Assembly (NCBI GenBank): GCA_018697195.1
Contig: JAGMWU010000028.1
Coordinates: forward strand, 3,642,723 to 3,706,722
Source: Certhia americana
Taxonomy: Eukaryota > Chordata > Aves > Passeriformes > Certhiidae
Reading direction: 5' to 3'
Length of the DNA stretch: 64,000 nucleotides
Position 1 is the stretch's first letter. Each line of letters opens with the position of its first letter. The translations under genes and the position numbers were made by a program. Below are positions 1-23,400 of this stretch, in pieces. The notes beneath the pieces are model-generated. The model worked only from the letters and a program-made list of their open reading frames with translations, was not told where the DNA came from and searched no databases.

Positions 1-2186
1 GGTTCTGCTGCCTCAGGGGGGTTTCCCCACCTGAACTGTCCCTGCAGCCACCCCCATTGGACTGGGGTGCCCATCCCTCCCCAAAACCTTGGGCTTGGAT
101 GCTTTTCTCTCCCCACAACCATGGCTGGTCCCTTCAACATTTCTGTGAAATGGGCTGACTTTGCACAGAAATGGGGGAAAATCTACCCAGGCTGCTCTGC
201 TAAGGGAGCTGAGGGGCTGCAAACCTTCATCAGGGGGAAAAGGAATATTTTTAGCCCTCCCAGCCCTCTGTGATGAGCTCAGGGAGTTCCATCTTCCTCA
301 GGCTCCAGCATTACCTTTTCCCTGAGTCCCAACCTCTAAAAAAATCCTTATTTCTGAGAGCAAACAAATCTCTTCTCAGCCTGGATGACTGCTTCACATT
401 TTCAGGGGATGTAGGCATGGGAAAAAAAAAAAAACAAAAACGCACCAGTGTGTCTTTTGCCTAAATCAAAGCCTTTTTCATTTAAAAAAGTCACAGGGAG
501 GCAACCAGAGCCCTCGATTGCAAACACCATAACCTTAAAAACTGTCCCAGTTCCTGCCTGCAGTCAGCAGGGCTGTGCTCATTTGCATAGTGCTGACGGG
601 CTGGTCCCAAAAAAACTTATTTTTATATATATATAGCGTGAAAGTAAGAGTTGTTAAATATCAGCCATTAACATGAAAATTAACGGGGAGATTTTCAAAG
701 GCGAGCGTTAAATTGGAAGGGAATGTGATCCTCTCCCTCCTCCCAGCTGGAAATTCAGTCTTCAAAAAACCTCCAGCTCAGCCTGAAAAGTGCTCTTTGT
801 TTCCTGGGGGGATTCCAGGGGGCTTTGCAGCTGTCCTGCCGTGACCTGTGTGTGCCACACACCCCTCTCCAAAGGCTTTGGGTGTCTGGCTGTGCTGGCC
901 TTTGGGGTCACTGACACCCCAATCCCCCTCCTGCCGGCACCAGCGAGGAGCCAGAGAGTATTTCTGGGTGCTGTCACCACGCTGGTGGCATCCCAGAGGC
1001 TCTCAGGAGGTTTCACTCTGTAACTCTGCCCTCGTGGGTTTATTTTTGTGTTTACGAGCGCGTTCATCTGCTGCCGAGGGCGCTGGGAACCTGAGCAGAA
1101 CTGGGCTGGAAAAACAAGCCCAGCATCCCCCTGTGAGCTCAACTGGGACAGGGCAGGGTGCTCAAAGGGGATAAAACTCGTTCCCGAGGTCACCAAAGTG
1201 CCTGATATGGGTGAGGTGAGCAGGAAAAGCCACAGGCTCGGGGTGAGGCTTGGATGATATTTGATGCCCATTGTAGAGAATGTCACTGTTCCACAGAATG
1301 TCACCATTACATAACGGTCCCAGGGCTGTTCCACAGCCCAGAAATAGAGATGAGGTACATGGATATGTGTGAATGGGGGATGGAGCCACCAGGATCAGCC
1401 CCCTGGTCGCTCATCCCCTCGTCATCCTCACAAGAAAATGTTCCACCTCTTTAATTGCCTGGCAGCAGGGCTGGGGTGGCCAGGAGAGGAACTGTGAGCC
1501 CAGTGACAGCTTGGAGAATGGCTTTTTAATTACCCCTCAGCATCGAACTCCCAGGGATTTGAAACAGGAGAGGAAAAGACAGAAATGTTTGAATAACCAG
1601 GGCACCCTTGGACTGGTTAAACTGGGACTGTTTAACAGCTTTATCAGCGAGGGCCCAGCACTGCAGCACCAAAGCCGGAGGAAAGTGCTCAGAGGAAACT
1701 TTTCTCCCTTAAGCATCTTTTTAATATTGTCCCATAAATCTGCAGAGGCCCCTGACTTTCTGGGAAAGGGAGAGATTGGGCTGGAAGCGCATTGGAGCCG
1801 TGGCTGACTGAGCTCTTTGCTGTAACGCCGAAGGACCAGGAGATATTTTAAGTTTTTACGTGACAACCGAGCTTCTCGCCTCCCCCAAAAGCCAGGGTCA
1901 GGAGCTTTATGAGCAGCACAAGTCTGGCAGTAAAAGCAGAAAATACTGAAGGAATAAGAAAGAGAAGGGAGGGAGGATGTCTTAAAAAAAAAAAAAAAAA
2001 AAACCAAAAAAAACGGTGCTGCTGCTTTCCAGGGGCTGGGATGAGAGATTCAGCTGGAAAAGGGGCTCAGGGATGGGGCAGCAAGCAGAGGGACAGGCAG
2101 GAGAATCCTCTGTGCCTGGAAAAGCCTCACCTGCAGCAGCTGGGGATGCTTTTTTAGGAAGGTGAGAGCTCTGCAGCTGCCCTTAC
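1..2186 (-). other. IP6K3: Part of the first coding intron of IP6K3
   Basis: No exon of IP6K3 or any other gene was recognised here. The stretch holds a poly-A run near 1984-2002 and a short A run near 421. An AT-rich island at about 600-730 has several TTAA/ATTAAC cores and may be a conserved non-coding element. Assignment to the intron rests on the donor at 2181-2186 (read on the minus strand). Confidence 0.75.
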
Positions 2187-2376
2187 CTTTGTACTGAGGC
2201 GTGAACTGCCTCATGGCCAGGGGCAGGGACTCGTAGAAGCTCAGCTCCTGCGACACCAGGGGCTTGCAGATGGTGTGCTCGTCGTAGGTCAGCATGCTGG
2301 TGTGGCCGCCCACCTGGTGCACGAAGGGCTGCAGGAGCACGGCAGCCCTGCCCTCGGAGGGGCTCTGTCCCACCAT
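2187..2376 (-). CDS. IP6K3: Inositol hexakisphosphate kinase 3, first coding exon (partial gene)
   Basis: This exon begins with ATG at 2376 (reading leftwards) and ends at a GTAAGG donor just below 2187, giving 63 codons plus one base. The translation starts MVGQSPSEG and contains [24 protein letters not shown] and [18 protein letters not shown]. These match the N-terminus of vertebrate IP6K3, which phosphorylates InsP6 to the pyrophosphate InsP7 in cytosol and nucleus. The catalytic PxxxDxKxG-type motif lies in later exons, and no such exon is present between 1 and 2186, so the gene runs off the left edge. The sequence MVGQ was chosen as start because it aligns with the family start; the frame stays open further upstream without homology. 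The paralogues IP6K1 and IP6K2 are less likely given synteny with LEMD2 and MLN, as in human. Confidence 0.92.
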
Positions 2377-3685
2377 GGTGCCAGGAACAGCCCCGGGGGC
2401 TCCGGCAGCACCACTCGGAGCTGGGAAGCACCTGCTGGCACTGGGATGGGCAGTGCCGGGGCAGTTCTCACCCACTCTGCTGTTTCCCCCTCGCTGGGTG
2501 TTCCTCCGCCTGTCGCCAATGAAATCTGCGAACCAGAGGGAATGAAGGGATTAGAGGAGAAGGGTCAGCCCTCAGCCGGGTGGGATGAGTTCTGGCAGTG
2601 CCCACAGGGAGCCCCAGCCTGACACAGAGAGTCCAGGAAGGCCCCAGTTTGGATCTGCTGGAGACAAGAGATCAGAAGAGCTGTGAATTCAAGCAGTGAC
2701 ATCAAGACAGCAGGATTCCTCAGACAGATTATTAACACACTGCACTGATGCTGTAAAACATCCCAAATTTGTCCCACAGGCCGTGTTAGGATGGCTCCAG
2801 CCCTTCCCTGGGACATTCCCTGCAGTTGTTATAAAGCCCCCAGGCACTGCCTTGCCCTACAACACCGCGGGTGGGGTGAGCGAGGATTTCTGCACCTTCC
2901 AAAGAAACCTCAGTTTGGGATATTCCCTGTCATGCAACAGCAGCAGGAGCATTTCCTTCCCAGGCTGACAGACACACCCAGGGGGATGTGGATGTGTCAC
3001 AGCCCCCTGCTCCCAGCCAGGGATCCACGCCTGATTCCAGAAATTCCTCTTTGGTTCTGACAGCAGCAAGTCTCAGCTCCAAAGCAGCAGCGTAGGAAAA
3101 TCACGGAGCACGTTCGTGGTGCCTCCCCAGCAGCAGCACCCACCAAAAACTGCTCCTTCCCCCATTCCTCACAGCAAACCCATGGCTGGCTCTTGGATAT
3201 TGAGAATTGAATCCCACAGGCACCAAGGATGACAAAAAGGAGCTGGAGCAGGCTGGCTTCACACCAGGGATGGATGCTCCACATCCCAGACTCACAGGGA
3301 TGGGGAAAAAATTATTAAAATCATCATTTGAGGATGGGCCCATGGCAGCACTGGCCTTTTCTGCTGATTGCTCCAGCTTCAGCACAAGCTGGGGAGCTCT
3401 GCCCCCTGTTTTTGCCGGCAGAACCCCAGGGCAGGGGACAACGATGCCCTTTGCAAGGTCCAGTTCTGCCAGGAAAAGCCTCCAGGATGTGGTGCCAGGT
3501 GAGCAACTCCACCCCACGGGACAGGTGTGAGCAGGACAGCGCTGTCACCCCTCCTTGTGAACACCAGGGAACAGCAGAGGGGTGGTGGCACCTCCTGGGG
3601 ACACCCGGAGCTCCCCACGGGGCAGGGGCTCTGCGGGAAGGGCTTTCCCTGGATCCGCTGGCACAGAGCAGACTCCCCACGCCGC

Positions 3686-3766
3686 AGGAAGGATCCAGAG
3701 CTCAGGAGTTGGACTCGATGATCCTCCTGGGTCCCTTCCAACTCGGGATTTTCTGTGATGCTCAAA
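3686..3766 (+). mobile_element. CR1 LINE 3'-end fragment
   Basis: The stretch reads 'ggactcgatgatcctcctgg' then 'gtcccttccaactcgg' and ends in degenerate 'attttctgtgatgc'. This is the typical 3' terminus of avian CR1 retrotransposons in plus orientation. Only the last ~80 bp are recognisable. Confidence 0.8.
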
Positions 3767-5016
3767 TCTCCTCCCACCGGGATTAACCCCCAAGGGTTAA
3801 CAGGCGCCGGTGCCTGTTGTGTTTCCCACCTGGAGCAGTGGGATGGAGTGGGCTGAAGGCAGGGAAGAGCCACTCCCACCTCCGAACGCACCAGTAGCTC
3901 CTTTATCTCCTCCAGGGTGGGTTTTTTCCCCTCCAATTATTCCTCTTTGGAGAGAAATTCCTGCTCTACAATTGCCTTTCCCCGGAGGAACAAAGCCAGG
4001 CCCCCGAGCCCAGCGCTTTTCCAGCCGGGAAGAAAGCGGCTCCTCGGAGCCTTCCCGTGCGTTAATAAAAGCATTCGGCATTTTGTTAGGTTGTGGCAAT
4101 TTTTCAAAGAGGATTTTCTGCCTCGGGAGCCGCAGGTTTGTTGTGGTTTGTTTTGTGTGGCTTTCCCGCCCCTTCCTCCCGTCCTTAAAAAGCAGGAGAA
4201 AAGCCAAAAGCAAGGAAGGATTTGTCATAACACCTCTCAGGAGCAGGGAAAAACACGACTTAAATCCTCTCTTGCTTCTGAGACAGTCCAAGGCTCAGAC
4301 TCAGCTGACACAACCCCCTGACAGCTCTGGCAACCTCAGCATTGCAAAGGGAGTTGGGGAAAAAACATCCACAATTTGATAAAGCTCCCGAACGATTTCT
4401 GCCAAGCAGAACTCGGAGCAGGATTTGCAGTAGGAGAAGCAGGTTCTTTTCTGGGAGTTTCTGCTGGGAAGCAGCTCATCCATTCGGAGCAGATAAATGT
4501 CCCTGCAAACACTGAGCTCCCCTGAAACAAGACACTGGAAATAAATCACTTCCACTGGCTCAAGGTATCGCAAATGCCAGGAGATATTTACGTCACCAAA
4601 AATACACGGAATTACAGATAAATCCGGGCCCTCCAAGCAAAACCAGAATCCGTCAGCGTTTTTTCCCCCAGCTAAAGGAAAAGCAGCTCAGGTGCTGCAG
4701 GCGGAGGTGAGCCAGGAAACATCGGGGAAGGAGGATGTGGAGAATAGAAGAGAAATATTCCATTCTCCAGGAAAGGGATGGGGCTTTGGGGAAACCATGG
4801 AAGGTGTCCCTGCTCCTGGCAGGGCTGGAGCTGGATGAGTTCTGTCCCAGTGCTGGGGACAGCGCTGCTCCCTGGCACTGTCACCTCCCACCCTGCTCCC
4901 AGCAGGGCCCAATGTCACAGGAGTCTCAGCCAAACAGGCTGTTTATCCACAACTCCAAACCCAGCCAAAAGGAACCGGGCAGATTAAATTCTCTAATCTG
5001 TGAGAGGCACTTACTG

Positions 5017-5160
5017 CATCCCATCCCATCCCATCCCATCCCATCCCATCCCATCCCATCCCATCCCATCCCATCCCATCCCATCCCATCCCATCCCATC
5101 CCATCCCATCCCATCCCATCCCATTATCCCATTATCCCATTATCCCATTATCCCATCCCA
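5017..5160. repeat. CCCAT pentamer array (satellite-like)
   Basis: About 22 head-to-tail CCCAT units, then several CCATTAT variants, ending near 5160. The minus strand reads GGGAT repeatedly, so every unit carries a G3 tract separated by two bases. The same pentamer recurs at 28186-28290 and 52356-52500. Confidence 0.97.
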
Positions 5161-5442
5161 AACAGGGCTCTGCAGCCCAGAGGGGAATGCACAGCCAGGC
5201 TTAGCTGGGTCCTTGTAGCAGAAACACCTGGGAATATTAAAATGCAAAATGTCTCTAAACACAAGAGCTCTGTGCTCTCAGTGTCACCCCTCCTGGTCAC
5301 CTCCCTGCTCCCGGAGCACCCCAGAGCTCCAAAGTGGGGTTCCAAGCTCTGCAGGGGCTGTGGGATCTTTGCTTTGTTAAAAGGCAAGGAAAGAAGGGGC
5401 TGGGATGTGTGTGAGCACAGCTGCTGCTGCTGCAGCTCACAC

Positions 5443-5878
5443 AGAGCCCTGCATGGAACCAGCACTGCATGGAACAAACTGCATGGAACAAACCCTGCAT
5501 GGAACAAACCCTATATGGAACCAGCACTGCAGGGAACCAACCCTGCATGGAACCAGCACGGCATGGAACCAGCATTGCATGGAACAAACTGCATGGAACA
5601 AACCCTACATGGAACTAACCCTGCATGGAACAAACCCTATATGGAACCAGCACTGCAGGGAACCAACCCTGCATGGAACCAGCACGGCATGGAACCAGCA
5701 TTGCATGGAACAAACCTGCATGGAACAAACCTGCATGGAACCAGCCTTGCATGGAACAAACCCTGCATGGAACAATCCTACATGGAACCAGCCCTGCATG
5801 GAACCAGCGCTGCAGGGAACCAGTCCTGCATGGAACAAACCCTGCATGGAACCAGCCATGCATGGAACCCCAGAGCTG
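5443..5878. repeat. Minisatellite, ~16-bp unit GGAACCAGCACTGCAT and variants
   Basis: Roughly 27 degenerate units of 11-16 bp with core TGCATGGAAC followed by a variable AAACCCTG, CAGCACTG or CAGCCCTG. A higher-order block is visible: the segment at about 5460-5580 recurs nearly intact at 5585-5705. The array merges with a different repeat at 5878. Confidence 0.95.
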
Positions 5879-6140
5879 GCACCTGCTGCCACCATGGACC
5901 CAGTGCCACCACAGACCTGGCACCACCACAGGACCCAGAACCACCATGGGCCCGGTACCACCACAAACCCAGTGCCATCACAGACATGGTGCCACCACAG
6001 GACCCAGTTCCAGCACAGAACCTGGTGCCACCATGGACCTGGTGTCACCACAGATCCCGTGGCACCACGGACTCAGTGCCACCATGCACCTGGTGCCACC
6101 ACAGATCCAGTGCCACCACAGATCTGGTGCCACCACACTT
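5878..6140. repeat. Minisatellite of CCACCACAGAnCC-type units
   Basis: Degenerate 12- to 24-bp units built on 'tgccaccacagacc' and 'tggtgccaccacag'. It directly abuts the TGCATGGAAC array on the left. The combined arrays keep a long frame open because unit lengths are often multiples of three, which is not evidence of a gene. Confidence 0.9.
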
Positions 6141-8115
6141 TGTAGAAAAGGGCACAGGTTCCCTCACCCCCTGCCCACTTTCTGCCTTCCACAGCACCTC
6201 CCTCCCCTCCCCTCCCCTTCCCAGCCCAGCACTTCCCAGTCATTCCATGAGCACGATGGGGAACCGAGAGCCACCAGCTCCAGGGTCACCCAAAGATTCC
6301 CATCCCATCCCTGCAGCTCCCGTCCCTTCCTGCCAATGTCCCACCCACCTCCCCAGCCGTGCCCATCCCTGCTGCCCTGGCACCCAGAGCTCACCTGTTG
6401 CTGCAGGTGTCAGCCTCAGCCCCGCTGCGCTGTCCTGCCCGGGTTTCTCGCTGCCTCTCGCTGCGGCTCCGGAGGGAGCAATGAGGGGACATTTGGGCAT
6501 GGCCCGACTGCGTCGGCGCTGGCAGGAGCCCGGAATGTCCAGCTGACATTCCAGCGGGGCTGTGCCAGCGAGAAACACCCTGGGTGGGACAGGGCAAGAG
6601 CTCGGAACAGGACGAGAGGAGCCGGCCGTGCGCTCCGTGCCTTGGGCAATCGGCTCTCCAGGAAAACAACCGGGGATTTGTTCATCTGTTTTCCATGAAC
6701 TCCCCCTCAGCTCGGCCCCCGCCACCTCCCTGCTGAGTGGGCTGATGCTGGGAGAGGGATGGAGCTTCCCAGAGCTCCCAAAAAGCGCAGGGAGATGCGG
6801 GAGGAGAGGCACGGGGCGGTGACAGCGGCTGGGGGACACCAGGTCCTCCTTTGTGACAAAGAAAAGGTGCGGGCAAAGGGAGGGAAGGTCGGGGTTTGCC
6901 CAAAGCTGGGCAGGAAATGAGTGCATCCAGAGCTCCGGCCCTGCCAAGGGGAAAAGAGACACGTCAGAGCTCGGGAGCCGTGTGGGGAATGGAAAAGTCC
7001 CAGGGAGTTTCCTGCCAGGGCCACACTGTCCCCTGCAGACACTCAAGGACAGCGTGTGCCCCCCAGGCCTTATTGTCCTGTCCAGCCTGTGCCAAGGACT
7101 CCTGCCAGCCCCCTGCACCCCCACAAACTGGGATCCATGTGGTTTTTAGGGAATCACAAGGATCACCAGCCCGGGCAGCACCCAGGACAAGGAGGGGACA
7201 GTGCCAGCTGTCACCCCCCAGTCCCCAGCAGGAACTTGAGGATTTCAGCACAGCCATGCCCAGGCCTGGGGCCCCCCAGGGATGCCATGGAGGAAATGGC
7301 AGGGAAGAAAACTTCACAGCTGGGATAAGGAGTGGTGGATGTGGAAATTCCCACTAACTGGAGAGGGGAAACCAGGCTCAGGACAAGCAGAGGGATCAAA
7401 CTGATGGCAGAGGCTGAGATTAAAGACAAGGATGAAAGAAAGACCCAGATTCCCAAGGCCTGGCTTCACTCTGCTTCGTGCTGGAATCAGGAAAGCACTT
7501 TTTTATCTGTTTCTTTTTCTTTTTTTTTTTTTTTTTTTTTTGTAATAACGTTTGTTTCTGAAGCAGAAAAAGCTGATTGGAGCACTCTGCACAGCCAGAC
7601 GTGGGGTTTGTGCTTCCCTCTTCTCCTGCCCCTGACTCCAGCTGAGTTTGCTGCTCTTTCTCCAGGACAGGCAGGGCAGGGTTCCAGCCCAGCTCCTCTC
7701 CCCGTGCCCAGCAGGTCCCAACATCCCTGCACTCGTTCTGTCCCTCACAGAGCTGCCAGGCCAGGCTGCAAACCCCAAACATGCCAGGCTTTAAATCCCA
7801 CCATCCCAGAGCTGGTGGGAGGGGGACAGGCTCATGTTGGGGGTCCCTGGGGCTCAGTGACAGGTGGGACTGCCAGCACGGCCCACCTGGCACAGCCCAC
7901 CTGACAAAGCCCACCTGGCAGAGCCCACCTGGCAGTGCTCACCTGGCAGTGCCCCCCTTTCCCCTGGCAGGGCCCGTCCCGGGGGTGTCTCCCAGGTTTC
8001 CTTCCCGGGAATGCCGGTGGGGCTCGGGGAGGATTCCCGGCCGGCTCCAGGGGCTGGGTGGCCGCAGAGGTAATTAGGGAGCCTCTGCTAACGAGCTCAG
8101 CGCTCCGAGGGGAAA

Positions 8116-8176
8116 GAACATCGCTTCGGATTAAAGCTGTGCTAATTAGGAACTAATTCCCGGCACAGCGATGTTC
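8116..8176. repeat. Nested imperfect inverted repeat with TAATTA loop
   Basis: Outer arms GAACATCGCT (8116-8125) and AGCGATGTTC (8167-8176) are perfect reverse complements. Inner arms GCTGTGC (8136-8142) and GCACAGC (8163-8169) are also perfect complements. The right-hand arms overlap by AGC, so the two pairings partly compete. The loop contains CTAATTAGGAACTAATTCC, which has homeodomain-type TAATTA cores. Confidence 0.7.
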
Positions 8177-8943
8177 CCACCTCGGCCACCCCCGCCCCAA
8201 AGCTGGGGACAGTGCAGGGGAGCCAGGGCTGCCCCTGAGTGACCTCAGCACCCCCGGACTCATCCCGATATTCCCCGTGCAGGGCTCCGGGCGTTCTCCT
8301 CCGCCTCAGGGGACATCACTGGGGGGGGCTCCGGGTCCTTCCAGGGAGCTGCTGCTGTGCCAGGGGCTGGGATGGGGAATTTGGGGTCACGGAGCCCACA
8401 CCTGCCCTGGGCAAGACGAGCCCAAAACCAGCGGTTTCTGTGCCCCAGCGGGGGCTCCTTGCTTTGGAGAGCCTGCTCAGACCCCCGTGGGTTTTGCTGC
8501 CGATGCCAGCGACCCCACACAAGTGTTCCTACAAAAGCAGGTGCTGCTGGACAGGCCTGGCCCGGTGCGGGAGCCAGGGAGGGGACAGGAATCTCCTCGA
8601 GGGTGGTGACACAGCGAGGGTCAATCCCTGCCATCCACAAACCCCTCCTGCAGCTCCTTAAAGCCAGCTGGAATGGCGAGCAGATCTGGGAGGGATGGGG
8701 ATGGGGATGGGATGGGGAGGCAGCTCCAGGCAGGGCTCACTCCCTGGCTGTGCCCAGCCCTGGCCCTGTTCCCACACTCCATGCCCATCAAGAGGTGCAG
8801 CATCAGCTGTCCGGGAAAAAAACATCCCGCGGGAAGGGCTTTAAATGGAAGCAGGAATGGAGGAAACAGAACTGGGTTTGTTTCAGAGCCCTCGTTGGGC
8901 CACGTTTGCCTCCCTGACAGGGAGGAGAGCCAGTGGCTCCATG

Positions 8944-8962
8944 GGAGAGGTTATTTATAGAA
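8944..8962 (-). promoter_or_regulatory. MEF2-like / TATA-like site, candidate IP6K3 promoter element
   Basis: The minus strand reads CTATAAATAA at 8960-8951, which fits the MEF2 consensus YTAWWWWTAR and also resembles a TATA box. It lies about 6.6 kb upstream of the IP6K3 start codon on the same strand. CAGCTG E-boxes and GGAATG (TEAD-type) cores occur within about 300 bp. IP6K3 is known to be enriched in skeletal muscle, so a muscle promoter is possible, but no first exon was identified and this is inference. Confidence 0.3.
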
Positions 8963-9619
8963 ATGTGGTTAATTATAGAAATTTACGTTGCAGGAAATTG
9001 GGAAAGGGCCCTCAGCAGCTCTGGTTGGCACTGGGGGCTGGGAGGGGAGCAGGGCAGCAGGGCAGAACCTGCTTTTCCAGGAAAACCGCTGGCACTGCTG
9101 GAATTCCCAGTCCAGTCTGGCCTGGAATGGGGCTACCCTGTCCTGGAGAGAGGGGATGGACCAGGGGACACGGTGGGGGTGACAGTCACAGCCACCATCA
9201 GACAGCAATGCTCCCTGGCTCATGGATGGACTCCAAACAGCACCTGGAACAGATTCCAGCTGTGACTCAGCACCCTCACCTGGCTAAAAGCATCCCACCG
9301 GGAACGGGGGCCTGAGGACAACCAGCCCTTGCACTGATTCCCCCTCTTTTGCTCCCAAATCTCAGCAACAGCTGCAGCCAGAGAGGAGGCAGCTCCTGCT
9401 GGCCACAGAGCCACCCCCTTCCTGTGACACTGGAAATCCCCTTTGTCCCCCAGAGCCACAGGACGAGGTGACTCAATCCAAACGTGAGTCACCCCTTTCC
9501 ACAGAAGTCACCCTGGAACCACTCCTGCCACACCCCAGAGCTTGGGGGAAGCTGGAACTCGACCTGATCCAAGCAAAAGCACTTGGGGCAGTCTGTGATG
9601 TCTCAGCACAAATAAAAGT

Positions 9620-11416
9620 AGTAAATGATTGGTAATAAATTTATTTTTGATACTGATTTTTTTACAGAGCTAAATGGAACATAGAAACAGCACCAAGCCA
9701 TTGAAGTTTGTTCTACAAAACCAAGTTTAATACAAAAGGATGACAGCAATGCCTGACTGCGCTTCTGGACGGTTAAAAAAGCTCACCCAAAACCCCACCA
9801 AGAGTTTAAAAAGGTTTAAGAACAGAGGCACCGGTGTTGGAGAGAATTTCTCTGGCAGCAGTGATGATCTTGATACATTTGGGAAGAATCAAGGTTGCCT
9901 TTATTCCTTATTTATTACAGTGCAAGGGGCTGGTCCTTGCCTCAAATCTGCCCAAACATTTGGGATCAGAGCCAGCTCCACGCAGGATATTCCCCATTTA
10001 ACGGGAAAATCTCCTGTTCTGCTCCTGGAGAGCTCTGCTCCATCCAGTGGGGTCTCCGTGGTCCCCAGGAGCCCCAGGGGTGCCAGGGGGAATGCCCCAT
10101 GTGGGGAGGGGTGCAGACTCTGCCAGGTGAGCAGACACAAGAACACACCTGGGCTGGCATCACCTGCCCAGGGCTGTGCCCTCAGCCAGCCCAGAGCCTG
10201 GGACAGGAGCAATCCGAGCATCCAGCCCCAGGATATCCTCAAGGAGAGCAACATCCAGGGGCTGCAGGGCTCAAATCACTGCTGGCTTCACTCTGCAGCT
10301 TCTCCTGCCCGAGGCCAGCAAAGGATTTGGGTCCTGCAGCCTCAGGAGCTGCTGCAGAGCCCTGGGAAGAGCAGAGCAGCAGCTCCTCAGCCACACACTG
10401 GTGCCATTTCCTGGGAAACAAAGGTTCCCTCTCTGGACAGAAACAGAAGCCAAGTGATTACAGACACGAGACACTGACGCAGCAGGGCTGGGACGGCCCC
10501 AGGGGGCTGCAGGAACAGCCCCAATCCCAGAGCTGGCACAGCCCTGCTGCCACACGAACACAGACACTGCAGCTGCCCAGCTCAAACATGAACACGGAGC
10601 CCTCAGAGCCCTCCCACAGCTGCTCTGTGACAGCCACCGAGCAGTCCTGGGGCTGCAGCCACAGGAAAGCACCTTTAGAAGTTTCTCATACCCTTTATTT
10701 TTCTACCCAAATTTCCACCGCCCCTCCCTCCCCAAGCCCCCGTAAAATAATAAAGCACACAGACTGCAGACTTGAAAGTGTAACAGGGTCACAAACTGTC
10801 CTCCACCACCCCCAGCCCAGCCCAAACCACCAAGGCACGTCAGGCTCCCCCCTCTCTCCAGGCCCACCTTCACCCAATTCCCCCTCTCCCCGATTTTGGA
10901 TGGATGAAGCCAACACAAAAACATTTTCCTCGCTGGGAAGCAGCGAGTGCTTCCTCACTGTCTTTGCACTGATAAAAACGAGCACAAACAAAGACACGGC
11001 TGCACTGCCACCCTAATGTTTCCATGGGAAATGTTATCTTTCAGCACATTCCCTGATGGACTCTGCCACCAGTTGGCCTTTGCAGAACTGAGGTCAAATT
11101 TTGCACCCCCCAGGCTCTGGCAGAGCCCCCCCAGCCCTCCAGAGGGGTGTGCAGTTATTCTTTGTAGGTTGTTGTTGGCTTGGAAGGCTCACTTTGGTGC
11201 AATTCCAGCTTCCCACCAGCTCAAGCCCATCTTCTTTCCAAGCCAATATTGCCCTGAACGTGTGTGTTTGGAGAGTTTCAGCAGTGAGAGCAAACAGAGC
11301 CGTGCAACCCCCACCCCTGAGGCCAGGCCCTGCTCCTCCCACCACCAGCGAGGGCCCTGAGCCCTGCACAGGGTCCATGTCCCCACCCACATCCACGGCT
11401 GCTCCTCCTGCTGCCC
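9620..11416 (-). other. LEMD2: Probable LEMD2 3' UTR with polyadenylation signal
   Basis: The stop codon of LEMD2 is at 11417-11419, and no other gene is seen up to 9620. On the minus strand an AATAAA lies at 9645-9640 within a U-rich context typical of vertebrate 3' ends. Other AATAAA candidates are at 9905-9900, 9916-9911 and 10699-10694, so shorter isoforms ending near 10680 or 9885 are possible. The longest form would give a UTR of about 1.8 kb. Confidence 0.55.
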
Positions 11417-23129
<11,713 letters not shown>

Positions 23130-23400
23130 GGCCGCGCCAGGCCCCGCCGGAAGCGCCCCGCGGGCGGGAAGCGACGCCGCCATCTTGGGAGGGGCCCCTG
23201 GCGCCGCCATCTTGGGAAGGGCGCGGGGTGTGTGGGGAAAGGGCGGCGGGGCGGGCGCCATGTTGGGAAGGTCAGGGCAGACCCGCGCTCCCGGTGCTCC
23301 GGGGGCTGCTGCTCCCTCAGCACCGGCGAAAAGGGGGAGAAATGGGGAAAGCAAAAAGGGAGAAAGCTGTCTCATCTGCGGGATGAGCCGGTGTCGATGA
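23130..23400 (-). promoter_or_regulatory. LEMD2: LEMD2 CpG-rich promoter / 5' UTR with YY1-type motifs
   Basis: The region is very GC- and CpG-rich and continuous with the CpG-rich first exon. On the minus strand it carries AAGATGGCGGC twice (23186-23176 and 23213-23203), 27 bp apart, and a related AACATGGCGC near 23263-23254. AAGATGGCGGC is the classical YY1 site often located just downstream of TSSs in TATA-less promoters. No TATA box is seen. The exact TSS is not determinable. Confidence 0.65.

Larger units (their letters stand above)
2377..9619. other. Sequence upstream of IP6K3, between IP6K3 and the LEMD2 3' end
   Basis: No coding exon was recognised. The interval holds a CR1 3' end (3686-3766), a CCCAT pentamer array (5017-5160), two adjacent minisatellites (5443-6140), a poly-T tract (about 7510-7541), a nested inverted repeat (8116-8176) and a MEF2-like/TATA-like site (8951-8960). 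Non-coding first exon(s) of IP6K3 are expected somewhere here but could not be placed with confidence. Confidence 0.6.

Noticed and set aside
4735..6546. 603-residue open frame on the plus strand
   Set aside because: It consists mainly of the CCCAT array and two minisatellites whose units keep the frame open. No homology or splice-site logic.
23130..23375. N-terminal extension of LEMD2 from an upstream Met
   Set aside because: The frame is open, but the LEM domain begins at residue 1 in the family, the start at 23129 has a better context, and the upstream ATGs belong to YY1-type promoter motifs.
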